A stretch of 64,000 nt of DNA from CAZNXJ01 sp964577115 (lineage in GTDB: Bacteria; Planctomycetota; Planctomycetia; Pirellulales; Pirellulaceae). The position numbers and the translations under genes were made by a program. The notes below the pieces were generated by a model. That model worked only from the letters and a program-made list of their open reading frames with translations. It ran no database searches and was not told the origin of the DNA. How positions within the stretch are numbered: position 1 is the first letter of the stretch; each line of letters starts with the position of its first letter. Positions 9,801-18,910 of this stretch are shown here, piece by piece. Location of the stretch: the NCBI GenBank assembly GCA_964577115.1, contig CAZNXJ010000007.1, positions 124,001 through 188,000 on the forward strand. Direction: 5' to 3'.

Positions 9801-12800
9801 CGATCGGTATTGATTTGGAGCCGAACGGTTTCCCCAGGCCGATACTCGCGCTGCTCGGGAATGAGTTCGAGCGCATTGAAGCGGAACTGTTCGCTTTTAA
9901 AACCTTCGCCGATCACGGTGAAGATGTATCCGCCCTCGATCGTGTGTTCCTGGCGATCAGTCAGTTCGAGCGACAAACGGTACTGCCCGCTGTCGGCCGC
10001 AGTCATTTTCAGGTCGCCCCGTCCGTTATCATTCGTCGAGACTTCCCATTGGCCTACTTCGGTTTCCGTTGGCTTGCCATCCTGATCGTAGGTGATCTTT
10101 AAGAGCCGAGCGATTCCGCTGCCGACGACCGGACGGTGATCGATGGTTTGCGCGGCGAAATGCGCTTCGATCGTATCGCCCACTCGAAAATATCCCCGGT
10201 TCACCCAGGTATAGACCTTGAACGGCTTACGCGCAACCAGCACGGTGCCTTGACCGACGATGGTACGGCGCGATTGATCTCGCACTTCGGCTTCGATCGT
10301 GTATCGATGGTCACGATCGCCATACAGCTGTTGTGCGATCGACGTGTCGATTTCGATACGAACCGTGCCGTCTTCCTGAATCGCCCCCTCGCTCTCGGCA
10401 ACGATTTCCGGCGGCGGCGACGGCCGCGGCCACCACAGATTCGCCGGCCGCAGACAACCGGCCCACCGTGACCATCCCGGATACCAAGGATAGTCGTACG
10501 CAAACCACCAGTACCCCGGTCCATAGCACCAGTCCCACGGCATTACCGGGAACCAGTCGTCGTAGACGTCGGTGCGAGTAATCTTGTATTTGACCGTGGC
10601 GTTGGTCACCGGGGCGCCGAAGTAGTAGTTGGCTTGGATCGTGGCGCTGATCGTTTCGCCCAGCATGACCGGTTCATCAGGCGCTTCGACCGTGACTTCA
10701 AACTCCGGCTTCTTGTACTCCTCGACACGGAACGTCGCTGACGCGCCATAGGGCGTATTTGGAGTACGGAAGCGGTATTCGCCAAGCACGGCGCTCGGCG
10801 GCAGTTCGAAGGTGCCGTGGACTCCGCCGTATTCGTCGGCGGTCAACGTCACCTCGTGCACCTTCTCGCCGCGAGGGTCATAAATTTCGATTGGGAAGCT
10901 TCGATGAGCGAATGGGCTCGGCCCCTCCTCGTCATACCGGGTAAAAGCAAACCAGATTTTGAAGTGCACCGTTTGATCGGGCCGGTAGACCGGGCGATCC
11001 GTCACGGCGAACGCCTTTGCGGCTTCATAATGTGGATCGTGATACTCGGGAACCCACAGCCCGCTGAAGCCCAGGTACGCGAGTCGTTTCTCGGCGGCCC
11101 GCGCGACGACGAGCCACTGGTGCGATTGATCGAGAAAACGGCTTTCGATCGCCAACAGGCCGTGGGAATTCGTGCGAACAGCAAAACGCTTCGTCTCGAC
11201 CTGCACCTCGCCGCTCCGAGTGCGGTGCTGCTCAAACCCGAAGAACTCGATTTCGGCGCCGCCAATCGGCTCGCCCGTCGTCGCGTCGGCAACGAAATAC
11301 TGAAGCTTCTGATCCTTTAGCGGCGTTTGTATCAGAGCGGTGTCGGCGATCCAGAGGACGCTCTTAGACGTGTTGCCGTCGCGCATGCGAGCCGTGACGA
11401 GATAGACTCCGGCCTTGTCAATCGGAGCCGTAACGGTGATGCGCCGATCCAGGTGACAGGAAGTCGGTTCCAGCTTTTCTGTCCACTCGGCAGCAAGTTC
11501 ACCGAGGTATTCTCCCGGATGGGTATAGACGAGCAGCGAAGGGAGATTGGCGATGCCGAGCCGCCGACCATCAATCCGCTGAGGGCCTTGCTGCAAATAA
11601 CCCTGTACGTCACGGAGCAGCTTATCGAGCTGCACCTCGTGAGCCTCGAATGTTACCTCCGAACCATTGCGATAGCGGAACTCGAAGCGTGGGCGCGTAC
11701 CAGCGGGGTGCATCGAGTGCGGTTCAAACTTCCCCCAATTGCCCTCGATCTGCTGAATGCGAGAACGTTTTTCATCGCTGGCTCCGTACTGTTCAATGCT
11801 TGCCTTCCAATATTCGACGGCTCGGGGATATTGCCGTCGATTCTCGAACACGGCTGCCAATTGGTGCAGCGCAGCTTCGCCGCGCCCGGTCTCCGGTTGT
11901 TCAGCGATCGTCTGGTAGATCTTGATAAAATTGAATTCATCCGGCAAATCAAAACGTCGAACGCCACTCGCGAGCCGCGCAATGGTTTCGTGGTCTCCGA
12001 GCGTATGTAGCGAGTACACGCCCGACTCCTCGGGATCACCTGGCTGGTCCATCCAGCCGAAGCCGAGCAGCGTTTGGACGCTAAACTGGCTTTCGAGGAA
12101 TTGAGCAAGCCGGAAACGTGTTTCGTTCAACAATCCCGGATCAAGTTCCGCGGCCTTGGCAAGCGACCAGCGCCAGCGCTGACCGTCGGAGGTCGCGGCT
12201 TCCCAGCTTTCCGGAAGGGTGTAATAGATCGGCTGCCCCTGCTCGTCGACTGGCGCTCCGCGTGTTCGATCATACACGTAGGGAGGCGGACCGATCGCAT
12301 ATTCTGGCAACTCTTCCAAATCCGTCAGGTATTGCAATCGCCACGCATCTCCGCCCATCACGTTGCTCATCAGCACGTCGGCCAACGACAGATGCATCTT
12401 GGCAGCAGCATCATGAGCTTCGGCTTCTTGGGCAAGAGACACAGCTGCGGTAAGCAACTGGAGACTCCGCACGCGATCTCGTTCCCAAACGTTCGCATAC
12501 AGGCCACCACCGCGGTGATTGCCACGTTCGAATTTGCCGGCAACGACGAACCCATCATGGCGAATCTCCTGGTAGAGCTCGGCGGCTGTCCTCAGCACCT
12601 GCCACTCGCGCGAATGAGCCCTAACGGCTTGTTCGAGTAATGCGTCGAGTTCCTTCGTGTGGTTCAGCTGTAGCAGGCAATGCACGGCCGCGCGCAAGTC
12701 GCGGCTGGCCGCATCTGGTGGCGTTTGTTCATCCACGCACAGTGTGCGAAACCCTTCGTATGCCTCGCGAAAATTGCCGTCACGAAGCAACTGCTCGCTA

Positions 12801-12904
12801 CGCTCCCGCAGTTCATCGGGCAACGGATCTTGCGAAACCACAACAGTGCTCCCCGCTACCAAGGCCATGAGTACGAGAGCCGCGAGACGTCGTCGACCAA
12901 CCAT
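6821..12904 (-). CDS. Alpha-2-macroglobulin family protein
   Basis: This is a ~2,027-residue secreted bacterial alpha-2-macroglobulin, a protease-trapping periplasmic or cell-envelope protein. A signal peptide (RRRLAALVLMALVAGSTVVVS) opens it, followed by ~550 residues that look helical and TPR-like, then MG-type beta domains (GVYLVTARMRDGN; TDRPVYRPDQTVHFK), a bait-like low-complexity stretch rich in Gly/Ala (~residues 1190-1230), and the thioester domain. The thioester motif YGCTEQ is intact with Cys1489, so covalent trapping of proteases is plausible. The ATG at 12904 has AAGGA 8 nt upstream; ATGs at 12913 and 12922 are alternatives. Residues ~781-831 form an unusual Trp/Tyr-rich insert. 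DUF1992 follows with an 8-nt overlap. No PBP1C gene, the common partner in proteobacteria, is adjacent. Confidence 0.93.
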   Translation of the reverse strand: MVGRRRLAALVLMALVAGSTVVVSQDPLPDELRERSEQLLRDGNFREAYEGFRTLCVDEQTPPDAASRDLRAAVHCLLQLNHTKELDALLEQAVRAHSREWQVLRTAAELYQEIRHDGFVVAGKFERGNHRGGGLYANVWERDRVRSLQLLTAAVSLAQEAEAHDAAAKMHLSLADVLMSNVMGGDAWRLQYLTDLEELPEYAIGPPPYVYDRTRGAPVDEQGQPIYYTLPESWEAATSDGQRWRWSLAKAAELDPGLLNETRFRLAQFLESQFSVQTLLGFGWMDQPGDPEESGVYSLHTLGDHETIARLASGVRRFDLPDEFNFIKIYQTIAEQPETGRGEAALHQLAAVFENRRQYPRAVEYWKASIEQYGASDEKRSRIQQIEGNWGKFEPHSMHPAGTRPRFEFRYRNGSEVTFEAHEVQLDKLLRDVQGYLQQGPQRIDGRRLGIANLPSLLVYTHPGEYLGELAAEWTEKLEPTSCHLDRRITVTAPIDKAGVYLVTARMRDGNTSKSVLWIADTALIQTPLKDQKLQYFVADATTGEPIGGAEIEFFGFEQHRTRSGEVQVETKRFAVRTNSHGLLAIESRFLDQSHQWLVVARAAEKRLAYLGFSGLWVPEYHDPHYEAAKAFAVTDRPVYRPDQTVHFKIWFAFTRYDEEGPSPFAHRSFPIEIYDPRGEKVHEVTLTADEYGGVHGTFELPPSAVLGEYRFRTPNTPYGASATFRVEEYKKPEFEVTVEAPDEPVMLGETISATIQANYYFGAPVTNATVKYKITRTDVYDDWFPVMPWDWCYGPGYWWFAYDYPWYPGWSRWAGCLRPANLWWPRPSPPPEIVAESEGAIQEDGTVRIEIDTSIAQQLYGDRDHRYTIEAEVRDQSRRTIVGQGTVLVARKPFKVYTWVNRGYFRVGDTIEAHFAAQTIDHRPVVGSGIARLLKITYDQDGKPTETEVGQWEVSTNDNGRGDLKMTAADSGQYRLSLELTDRQEHTIEGGYIFTVIGEGFKSEQFRFNALELIPEQREYRPGETVRLQINTDRANSTVLLFVRPSNGVYLPPEVIRIEGKSTVHELAVERRDMPNFFIEAVTVSDGKTYTDQKEIVVPPENRVLNIDVLPGEREYKPGEPARVKVTVTDFEGKPFVGSLAATIYDKSVEYISGGSNVPDMKEHFWKWRRMHRSSHSTSLNRQFYSLAPRGEADMRPLGIFGQMVGDSPIARQGLRSRGGAGGGGPDAPAEVASAEGFADGAAAPVMAKADAAAVTNTAEGVQPAIRTNFADTALWVGDLMTNADGTAELSLEMPENLTTWKVRVWGIGDGTRVGSGQGELITRKNLILRMQTPRFAVQKDELLLTANVHNYLEADKAVRVLFESDGDVLELLTPDEVMLPVKADGEGRVDFRVRILREGIATVRMKAITDEESDAMQLEFPCRVHGALRTESWAGTVRMDQAGAEVRVRVPEERQVEKTRLEVRFSPTLAGAMVDALPYLIDYPYGCTEQTLNRFLPAVITQKVLIEMNLDLAAIREKRTNLNAQEIGDDRERAAQWKRYEREPVFDALQLKQIVDEGVLRLTNMQNPDGGWGWFGGVQESSGAHTTAQVVRGLLAARSNDVAIPANVLEHGLKWLEEYQQQQVLRIKNADGQIDPWKPHADALDAYVFHVLTEADVRNDEMSDFLYRDRNSISVYGKALMGLAFDRLGQQDRLAMILRNLRQYLVEDEENETAHLDLPDNFDWWFWYGDEIETHAAYLKLLVRHEPQGPTAARLVKYLLNNRKHSTYWKSTRDTALCVEAFADYLRATGESRPDMNIEIWVDGERKKQVYVTAENLFSFDNQFVLEGDDLEAGEHVVEIRRAGRGPVYFSAYLTNFTLEDPIASAGLDIRVQRRYYKLTRDDRTRKAAGVRGQPLDQRVEHYVRTPLESLEGLASGELVEVELEIESKNDYEYLMFEDFKAAGLEPVDLQSGYSANGLGAYKELRDDRVTFFVRSLARGRHSLAYRMRAEIPGRFSALPTQGAGMYAPELRGNSDETKITIVDE

Positions 12905-13294
12905 AACCCTCATCCTTCGCATTGTTGAAATGGCCGATGGCAGCGCCCCGGCAATACCAATCCGGCAACGAAGCTGCCGGAGGGGAGCGGCTGGGTGAAT
13001 GACGAGTACGCCCCGCACCAACGATATCTTCGGACGTGATGCGGGCGCGCTGGCCACAGCCTACGTCAATATGACGAGCAAGCGTAGTGGTCGGTTTCGC
13101 CGCCTGCGGGAAATTTTGAGTTGCCCGTGGCATCCGGTTCCATGTCGAAACATTGAGCGTTTCTTGGCCGGCATCTATGATCAAAGTTCCGGGCACCTGT
13201 GTCGGGGTGCTCCCCAATGGGCCAGCGAAAAGTTCGTAGCCAGAAACCGTCAACGATTTTCGGTGACCGGTGGGTCGCGGATTGAGGCGTAGGC
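12905..13294. other. Divergent intergenic region
   Basis: About 390 bases separate the divergent alpha-2-macroglobulin and J-like genes. It should hold both promoters; no gene, strong hairpin or repeat is seen. Confidence 0.5.
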
Positions 13295-14896
13295 GTGAGC
13301 GATTCGAATCATCCCTATCACGTTTGGCTCGGCCTCGCCCCGACGCTCGACAGGCCCTCGTATTACGACCTTCTTGGTCTGCCGCCACGCGAAAGCGACA
13401 CCGCGCGCATCAAGGCAGCTGCCGATCGAGCGCTCTCGCGCGTGCGCGCCCAGCGTCCCGGACGGCGAGCCTCGGAGTGGGCTCAGCTCTTGGACGAGCT
13501 CCAAGCGGCAAAGCGCTGCCTGGCCGATCCACAGCGCAAAGCGGCGTACGACGCGACGCTGCCGGCGGACTCGCCGGAAAACTTGGATGCCAAACTCGAC
13601 CTTCCGCCGGTCGAGCCCTCGGAACGGTGGCCACCTTTCGATGATGCCGGCAGTGATTTCGCGATTTCCGACGCTGCGGATGGCTTTGATGCCGAGTTAC
13701 CACCCAAGGCTGTTGCCCCAATCGAGCCTCCCCCTCTGCCCGAACCTGCGGACTCGCCGACGCACTCTCCAGACTCCGCCTCGAAGTTCCTCCATAGGCA
13801 CCCGATCGTACCGGGGGGGCCTCTTTCGAACGCACGAGGCATCGTAACACCTCGAAGAACAAGGTTCCGCCGGCGTAACAATGTCGCTCTGCCGCTATTG
13901 GGCATTACCGCCCTACTAGCCGCCGGCGCAGCGCTTGTGTATTGGCAGGTCGCCGAGGCATGGAAAGAGACAGCAGGACCCGCGCTCGCACAGGACTCAT
14001 CGCACGCCGAAGGCCGAAACCAACGCGCCCCCAATCTCCAGGCGCCAAGGAGGCTCACAGAAGTGCCACGAGTCGCGAAAACGCGCGCCGCACAGAATTC
14101 TTTCGGAGCGCCCACGCACGTAGACGTGGGCGCTCACCAAGAGCCGCCGTGGAACGGCGACGGTTCCGACGTCGGGGAGCAGCCACAGGCCGAGATGCCC
14201 CATGGCCGTGGCATGATCGACACCGAGGCGGCTGCCATCGGCGAGCCGCCCGAGCAGGTCATACTTACACCTGCGGATACTACCGAGATGCCCGCAAGTT
14301 CCAATTCTTCTGTGGCGTCTGCCGATAGCTCAGAGCCGCCGAGCTCCGAGGATGTGTTGCAGCTTGGCGAATTGCTCGTCGCCGCACGGACGGCGATGGC
14401 GGAGCAACGTTTTGATGATGCGGATCAGCACCTTATCGAAGCCGATCGCGTTGCCCGGCTACCCGAGCACCGCGCGATGGTTGACCGACTGCGCAAGCTT
14501 GGCAGCTATGCACGCGAGTTCCCCGTCGCGGTTCGGCGGGGATTGCAGAAGCTCGAGGCCGGAGCGACGCTGCCCCTGGTAGGTGACGAGCCGGCGGTTA
14601 TTGTTGAACGGGAGCGTGATGCAGTTAAAGTGCGCTGGCGCGGCCAGAACTTTACGTTTTCGCTCGACAAGTTGCCGATCGCTCTGGGTGTTCCGCTAGC
14701 ACAGCAGGGCTCCGACGGCTCGCCGCGCGCGCTCGTCATCCACGGGGCGTTCGTCGCACTGCACAAACGTGCCAACGAGGAACATATTGAACAGGTGCGC
14801 GCCTGGTGGCAGGAAGCGATCGACGCTGGCGAGCCCATCGACGATCTGCTTCCCGTTCTCCAGGACTTCACAACCCAGCTCGGCGCGCCAAACTAA
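13295..14896 (+). CDS. J-domain-like membrane protein lacking the HPD motif
   Basis: The 533-residue protein begins with a ~85-residue region resembling a J domain (YYDLLGLPPRE near residue 23 and LDELQAAKRCLADPQRKAAY near 70), but the HPD tripeptide that stimulates DnaK is absent. A Pro/Ser-rich linker, one transmembrane helix (LLGITALLAAGAALVYW, ~residues 202-218), a second low-complexity linker and a ~170-residue C-terminal domain follow. The GTG start has GAGG 7 nt upstream. Topology predicts a cytoplasmic J-like domain and a periplasmic C-terminus. Similar J-like membrane proteins are common and poorly understood in Planctomycetes. It is transcribed divergently from the alpha-2-macroglobulin gene. 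Confidence 0.75.
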   Translation: MSDSNHPYHVWLGLAPTLDRPSYYDLLGLPPRESDTARIKAAADRALSRVRAQRPGRRASEWAQLLDELQAAKRCLADPQRKAAYDATLPADSPENLDAKLDLPPVEPSERWPPFDDAGSDFAISDAADGFDAELPPKAVAPIEPPPLPEPADSPTHSPDSASKFLHRHPIVPGGPLSNARGIVTPRRTRFRRRNNVALPLLGITALLAAGAALVYWQVAEAWKETAGPALAQDSSHAEGRNQRAPNLQAPRRLTEVPRVAKTRAAQNSFGAPTHVDVGAHQEPPWNGDGSDVGEQPQAEMPHGRGMIDTEAAAIGEPPEQVILTPADTTEMPASSNSSVASADSSEPPSSEDVLQLGELLVAARTAMAEQRFDDADQHLIEADRVARLPEHRAMVDRLRKLGSYAREFPVAVRRGLQKLEAGATLPLVGDEPAVIVERERDAVKVRWRGQNFTFSLDKLPIALGVPLAQQGSDGSPRALVIHGAFVALHKRANEEHIEQVRAWWQEAIDAGEPIDDLLPVLQDFTTQLGAPN

Positions 14897-14953
14897 CGCG
14901 GTGGTCACTCGCTCCACCACGTGACCGGTTTCCTTCAATGGCTCGCACGCGCC

Positions 14954-15859
14954 TCAGATTGTATCGCCATCAAGCCGGTCGCCATCATCCTGGTCGCGAT
15001 CGTCTCGGTCCTCACTGTCCCGAGTTCGCTCGCGGCGCTCACGACGCTCAAGCCGCTGCTCCCGGTCCGGTCGATCGCCTCGGTCGAAACGTTCGCGCGA
15101 CGGCCGATCGAATCGACCATCGAGCGGGGCATTAAAACGCTCGGATCGCCGTCCACGATCGCCGCGATCTTCGCGATCGTCGTCGCGTGGCCGGCGGCGC
15201 TCGTCTGCATCGCGTCGCGGCCGCTCGACTCCAGGGGCTTCGCGATCCAAGCGGGCGTTGAGCCGGCGAACAAGCAGAATCAGCTCGTCGAGCTTCCGCT
15301 CGATCTCGGCGAGCCGCTGTCCGGGCGCTTCACGCCAGGGCTGCCCACCCGGCCAGGCGTCGCGCTCGCCGAAGCGGGGTGGCCGGGCCGCCGGCCCGCG
15401 CCGTGGAGCATCGCGGAAATCCTCGAATCCGCGCCGCGGCCGTTCATCGCCCCACCACTCGCGGCCCCGAAGTTCACGTCGCCGATCGTCACGATCGCGG
15501 TCCCGGTCCCGGCGACGCCGCGTGTCCTCGGCGTCTGCCGTCGCGTCTTCGCGGCGTTCCCCTTCCGCTCGATCCTCATCTCCCTCGTCGTCGTCTTCGC
15601 CGCCTTCATCGACCACCGCCGTCGGTTGGCTCGCTTGCCGATCTTCATCGCGAGCTTCCCGGAGTGTGCTGAATTCCTGTTCGAATTCGGTTTCGATTTC
15701 GTCAACCAATTGTTCCGCGGCTTTCAGCAATCGACCGAGCGTTCCGGTCAGGGAACGTTCGTCATCCTCTCGCTGCGCATGGGCGTCCGGCGCAGCCCAG
15801 GTGACTGCCAGGACGACAGCCACGAAACCAGCGACAACCCTACGTGCAAATACGTTCAT
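14954..15859 (-). CDS. Secreted Arg/Asp-rich low-complexity protein
   Basis: This is a 301-residue protein of unknown function. The signal peptide is clear (MNVFARRVVAGFVAVVLAV then APDAHA), and the ATG at 15859 follows GGAGGAG at 6 nt spacing. A short helical region (residues ~28-65) comes next, then an acidic stretch, and most of the rest consists of alternating Arg and Asp/Glu (for example RRRDRDRDRDDRRR). A conserved-looking helix, RLAEIERKLDELILLVRRLN, sits near residue 195 and may be a coiled coil. Long open frames on the opposite strand here are a by-product of the Arg/Asp codons. The mixed-charge composition suggests an extracytoplasmic disordered or polyelectrolyte protein. Confidence 0.78.
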   Translation of the reverse strand: MNVFARRVVAGFVAVVLAVTWAAPDAHAQREDDERSLTGTLGRLLKAAEQLVDEIETEFEQEFSTLREARDEDRQASQPTAVVDEGGEDDDEGDEDRAEGERREDATADAEDTRRRRDRDRDRDDRRRELRGREWWGDERPRRGFEDFRDAPRRGPAARPPRFGERDAWPGGQPWREAPGQRLAEIERKLDELILLVRRLNARLDREAPGVERPRRDADERRRPRDDDREDRGDRGRRSERFNAPLDGRFDRPSRERFDRGDRPDREQRLERRERRERTRDSEDRDDRDQDDGDRLDGDTI

Positions 15860-16264
15860 AACCAACTCCTCCAAACAACCCGTCATGACGTTCGACGTAA
15901 CGATCCGTCGCCGGAGCTTCGATTACCGAACGGCAGAGGAGGCCCGCAAATTGAATGCCCCTTTGGGGCGGAGCACTACGCGACGAGCCGCCAAACATTG
16001 CTCCAAGCGGCATTACTCCCCACCAGGGCATCATGCGGAGCCAGCAAGACGAGCAGCATCTCTTGCATGATAGTCGGCAGCAGGAACTACTTCGAGTCTT
16101 TCGTCGCAGCGTACGTTTGCCAGCGTGCAGCCGGTGATATGGGCGGCTCTGGTACGCCGCTCGCCCGGCGATAAGAGAGGCAAGCGTGCGTGAGTTTTCG
16201 ATGAGAGGGAAATCCGCTTCGCCAATGCGGGAATTCATCGCCTGACCGAGTTGGCAAACCAACG
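15860..16264. other. Intergenic region
   Basis: About 405 bases lie between two minus-strand genes. It should contain the promoter of the Arg/Asp-rich protein gene. No gene, RNA or terminator with a T-run is recognised. Confidence 0.45.
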
Positions 16265-18724
16265 TTAGAGACGCGCTTGGATCCGTTCGAGCAAGCGCCG
16301 GTAACCTGGTTCATTCGGTACCATCTCGATTAGCAGCTCGGCATAATGACGCGCGTCAGTGTATTGTTCGAGACGTTCGTGGACTAGCGCGAGCATGAGC
16401 ACGTATTGTGGCTGCTCGGGATCTAACTGGTGGGCCCGTTCGAGATCCGCGACGGCAGCGCGCGTGTCCCCATTAAGATGTCGGGCGAGTCCCAGCCGGT
16501 AATGCACTTCGGCCAGATGGGGTGCAAGCTGCGCGTCACGCTCGAGCAGCTTCAATTCTTCAGCCCGCAGTTCCGCAATCTTCCGCTCGATTTCCCGTCG
16601 CGCACGATCGTCCGCTACCCGGGTCAAACCATGCTCGAGCAGCTGCGCGAGATTCGCCCGCGGGCCCGCGAACCCCGGCTCCACACGAATCGCCGTCTCG
16701 TAGGCCTGCCGCGCGGCGTCTATATCGCCTTGCAGTTCGTAAAGCTGCCCCAACCCTGCGTGACCGGCGGCTCGATCGTTGATCGTCGCGTAGCTCGCGA
16801 TCAGCTCGTCGATTGCATGCCCCAACTTCTGACGCTGCGGACCGCTGGTGATACGGCCAAGTACCGAGCGCGGGACGCGGCTAAGTACACGAGCCGCTTC
16901 GATGCGTACGAGCCGGCGAGGATCTTCGAGGCATTTGGCGAGCTTCGTGATCGGTTCACGCAGCGACGCATAGACCGCCTCGGCCTGCTCGGCGGGTACG
17001 CCGGATAGATCGGCCATCGAGGGAATCACGTTCTCGAAATAGCGAACGGCCTCGGCGCGCACCAGCGGTTCGGCATCTTCCAAACACCGCTCGGCGGCTC
17101 CGTGCCGATCGTTGGTCGGATTCTGCGCCAGCCATTGAAGGGCGGCGGCTCGGAAGATGGCTGGATGTGCTGTTTGCCGGATAAGGGTCATCGCCGCGTC
17201 TTCCGCATCGGATTCGCCGCGCCACGTGCGCGCCAGCAATTCCGCCGCCGCCGGCTGTCGGCGTTGATGCTCGCCCTCCGGAAACCACTCGGCCACCTTC
17301 TCCGCCGCCCAGCTGTCAACGCGCCGCAGCGCATCTCGTAGTTGCTCGTCATTGCGCGCAGCAAGCAGCCAATCCTGATACTGCCGCAGCTCGGCGCGGT
17401 CCTCCTGTGCGATCTCGACGCGATCGAGATGGCACCGAGTACAAGCGTTCGGCACACCGAACTCGACCGACAAATCGGGACGCGGTACGCGCAAACTGTG
17501 ATCGCGCCGCGCGTCCACCTCCATATACGTCGTGGCAGGCATGTGGCATTCCACACAGGAAGCCCCCGTGGAACCGGGCTGGTGACGATGATGTGCCGGC
17601 GTGTCGTACTTACCGGCCGGGTGCTGGTGACACGACGTGCACACCTGATTGCCCGTATGCTTCAGGCGAGCCGTGTGCGGATCGTGACAATCCGAGCAGC
17701 GGATGTGGCGGTGGTACATCTTGCTCTGGAGAAAGCTGCCATGCTCGTAGACTTCATCGAGAATCTGCCCATCGGCGAAGTACGTCAGGGGGTCAGGCAC
17801 GTGCGTTGCGAAGAAATCGTAATAGTTCGCTCCCGCCGCGTAGCCGTCCGCGAGAATACGGCGCCGAGCGTGACACGGAGCACACGCCTGAATCTCGTTC
17901 TCCGCCGAGCTTTTTAAGTCGGCGAGCCCGTAGCCGTGATGGCGGTCCCAAAACAGAGAGAAAGACGATGCCAGTTCGACATGGATGCTGCCTGGACCGT
18001 GACACGCTTCGCAGTGCACCTGCATGTCCGTGAATGTGGTGTGGTAGGTGTTCTTCGATGGGTCGAAGTTTTTCTGAAGATTGGTCGAGTGGCAGTCGGC
18101 ACACATCGTATTCCAGCGCTGCCCAATCCCGGTCCAGTGCAGATCGTCCGACGGGCTCAGCCGGTCGTGAACATCCGGCGGCGGAAGATAGAACCATCGC
18201 TGCTGCTCGGTATCCCACGTTTCCCGAAGCACCTGGACACGGCCGATCTGGCCGGGCAGCAAATCGGCCGGTCGATCGATTTCGACCATGTACTGCTGAA
18301 GCGGCTCGACGCCGAACACATACTTCACCTCGAAGTCCTGCATCACGCCGTCTGGTCCCTCGGTATGCACAAAGAACCGTCCATCGCGGCGAAACATGCG
18401 GGCCTCGATGCCGTGATAGACAAGTGACGCGTCGTTAAAATCGCCGAGCACCGTGGCTTCAGTCGCCGGCTGCATAGCCCGATCGTGATGCGAACCCCGC
18501 CACGCATGCGCCTCTTGTTGGTGGCACTCGACGCAGCGGCTGCCGCCCACGAAGTGCGCTTGAGCTGTTGGCGGAACGCCAAACCACCAATCGGCCCAAA
18601 TGGCGGCCGCGATAACCATCAGCACGATCGCGCCGACGAAAACTCTCCGAAAGCGCCGGGACCTGCCCGGCTGCGGCCGTGGTTCCCTCACCCGATCCCG
18701 ACGCTTTTTCACCGCGGACTTCAA
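16265..18724 (-). CDS. Membrane-anchored eight-heme cytochrome c with HEAT and TPR repeats
   Basis: The protein has 819 residues. An N-terminal anchor (VFVGAIVLMVIAAAIW, ~residues 28-43) is followed by eight CxxCH sites: CVECH, CADCH, CEACH, CAPCH, CSDCH, CTSCH, CVECH and CTRCH. This fits a doubled-CxxCH or cytochrome c554-like multiheme domain exposed outside the membrane. The second half holds HEAT-like helices (LARTWRGES to VLSRVPRSV) and then at least three TPR units (GHAGLGQLYELQGDIDAARQAYETA and following). The TTG start at 18724 has GAGG 7 nt upstream; a GTG 12 nt downstream is the alternative. Such proteins are widespread in Planctomycetes and are probably electron carriers or periplasmic reductases with a protein-interaction tail; the electron acceptor is unknown. 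Confidence 0.9.
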   Translation of the reverse strand: MKSAVKKRRDRVREPRPQPGRSRRFRRVFVGAIVLMVIAAAIWADWWFGVPPTAQAHFVGGSRCVECHQQEAHAWRGSHHDRAMQPATEATVLGDFNDASLVYHGIEARMFRRDGRFFVHTEGPDGVMQDFEVKYVFGVEPLQQYMVEIDRPADLLPGQIGRVQVLRETWDTEQQRWFYLPPPDVHDRLSPSDDLHWTGIGQRWNTMCADCHSTNLQKNFDPSKNTYHTTFTDMQVHCEACHGPGSIHVELASSFSLFWDRHHGYGLADLKSSAENEIQACAPCHARRRILADGYAAGANYYDFFATHVPDPLTYFADGQILDEVYEHGSFLQSKMYHRHIRCSDCHDPHTARLKHTGNQVCTSCHQHPAGKYDTPAHHRHQPGSTGASCVECHMPATTYMEVDARRDHSLRVPRPDLSVEFGVPNACTRCHLDRVEIAQEDRAELRQYQDWLLAARNDEQLRDALRRVDSWAAEKVAEWFPEGEHQRRQPAAAELLARTWRGESDAEDAAMTLIRQTAHPAIFRAAALQWLAQNPTNDRHGAAERCLEDAEPLVRAEAVRYFENVIPSMADLSGVPAEQAEAVYASLREPITKLAKCLEDPRRLVRIEAARVLSRVPRSVLGRITSGPQRQKLGHAIDELIASYATINDRAAGHAGLGQLYELQGDIDAARQAYETAIRVEPGFAGPRANLAQLLEHGLTRVADDRARREIERKIAELRAEELKLLERDAQLAPHLAEVHYRLGLARHLNGDTRAAVADLERAHQLDPEQPQYVLMLALVHERLEQYTDARHYAELLIEMVPNEPGYRRLLERIQARL

Positions 18725-18910
18725 TCGATTTCCTCGTCTGCTATTCCGCCAGTCGACTGGCGCTCTCTTCCCGCTCGGCAGTCACGCATTATGCGGCGGC
18801 GGGCCGATGAACGTGAAGGCGTGACGCTCGCAGATCGCGACAAACCGTGTCAGTTGCGAGCGACATAGCGCGATTTGATACCGAACAAGGGAAGCTTACA
18901 ATGACCGTCG

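Noticed and set aside
14921..16174. 417-codon plus-strand frame
   Set aside because: Antisense to the Arg/Asp-rich secreted protein; the open frame follows from Arg/Asp codons, and the minus strand has a signal peptide and a good SD.
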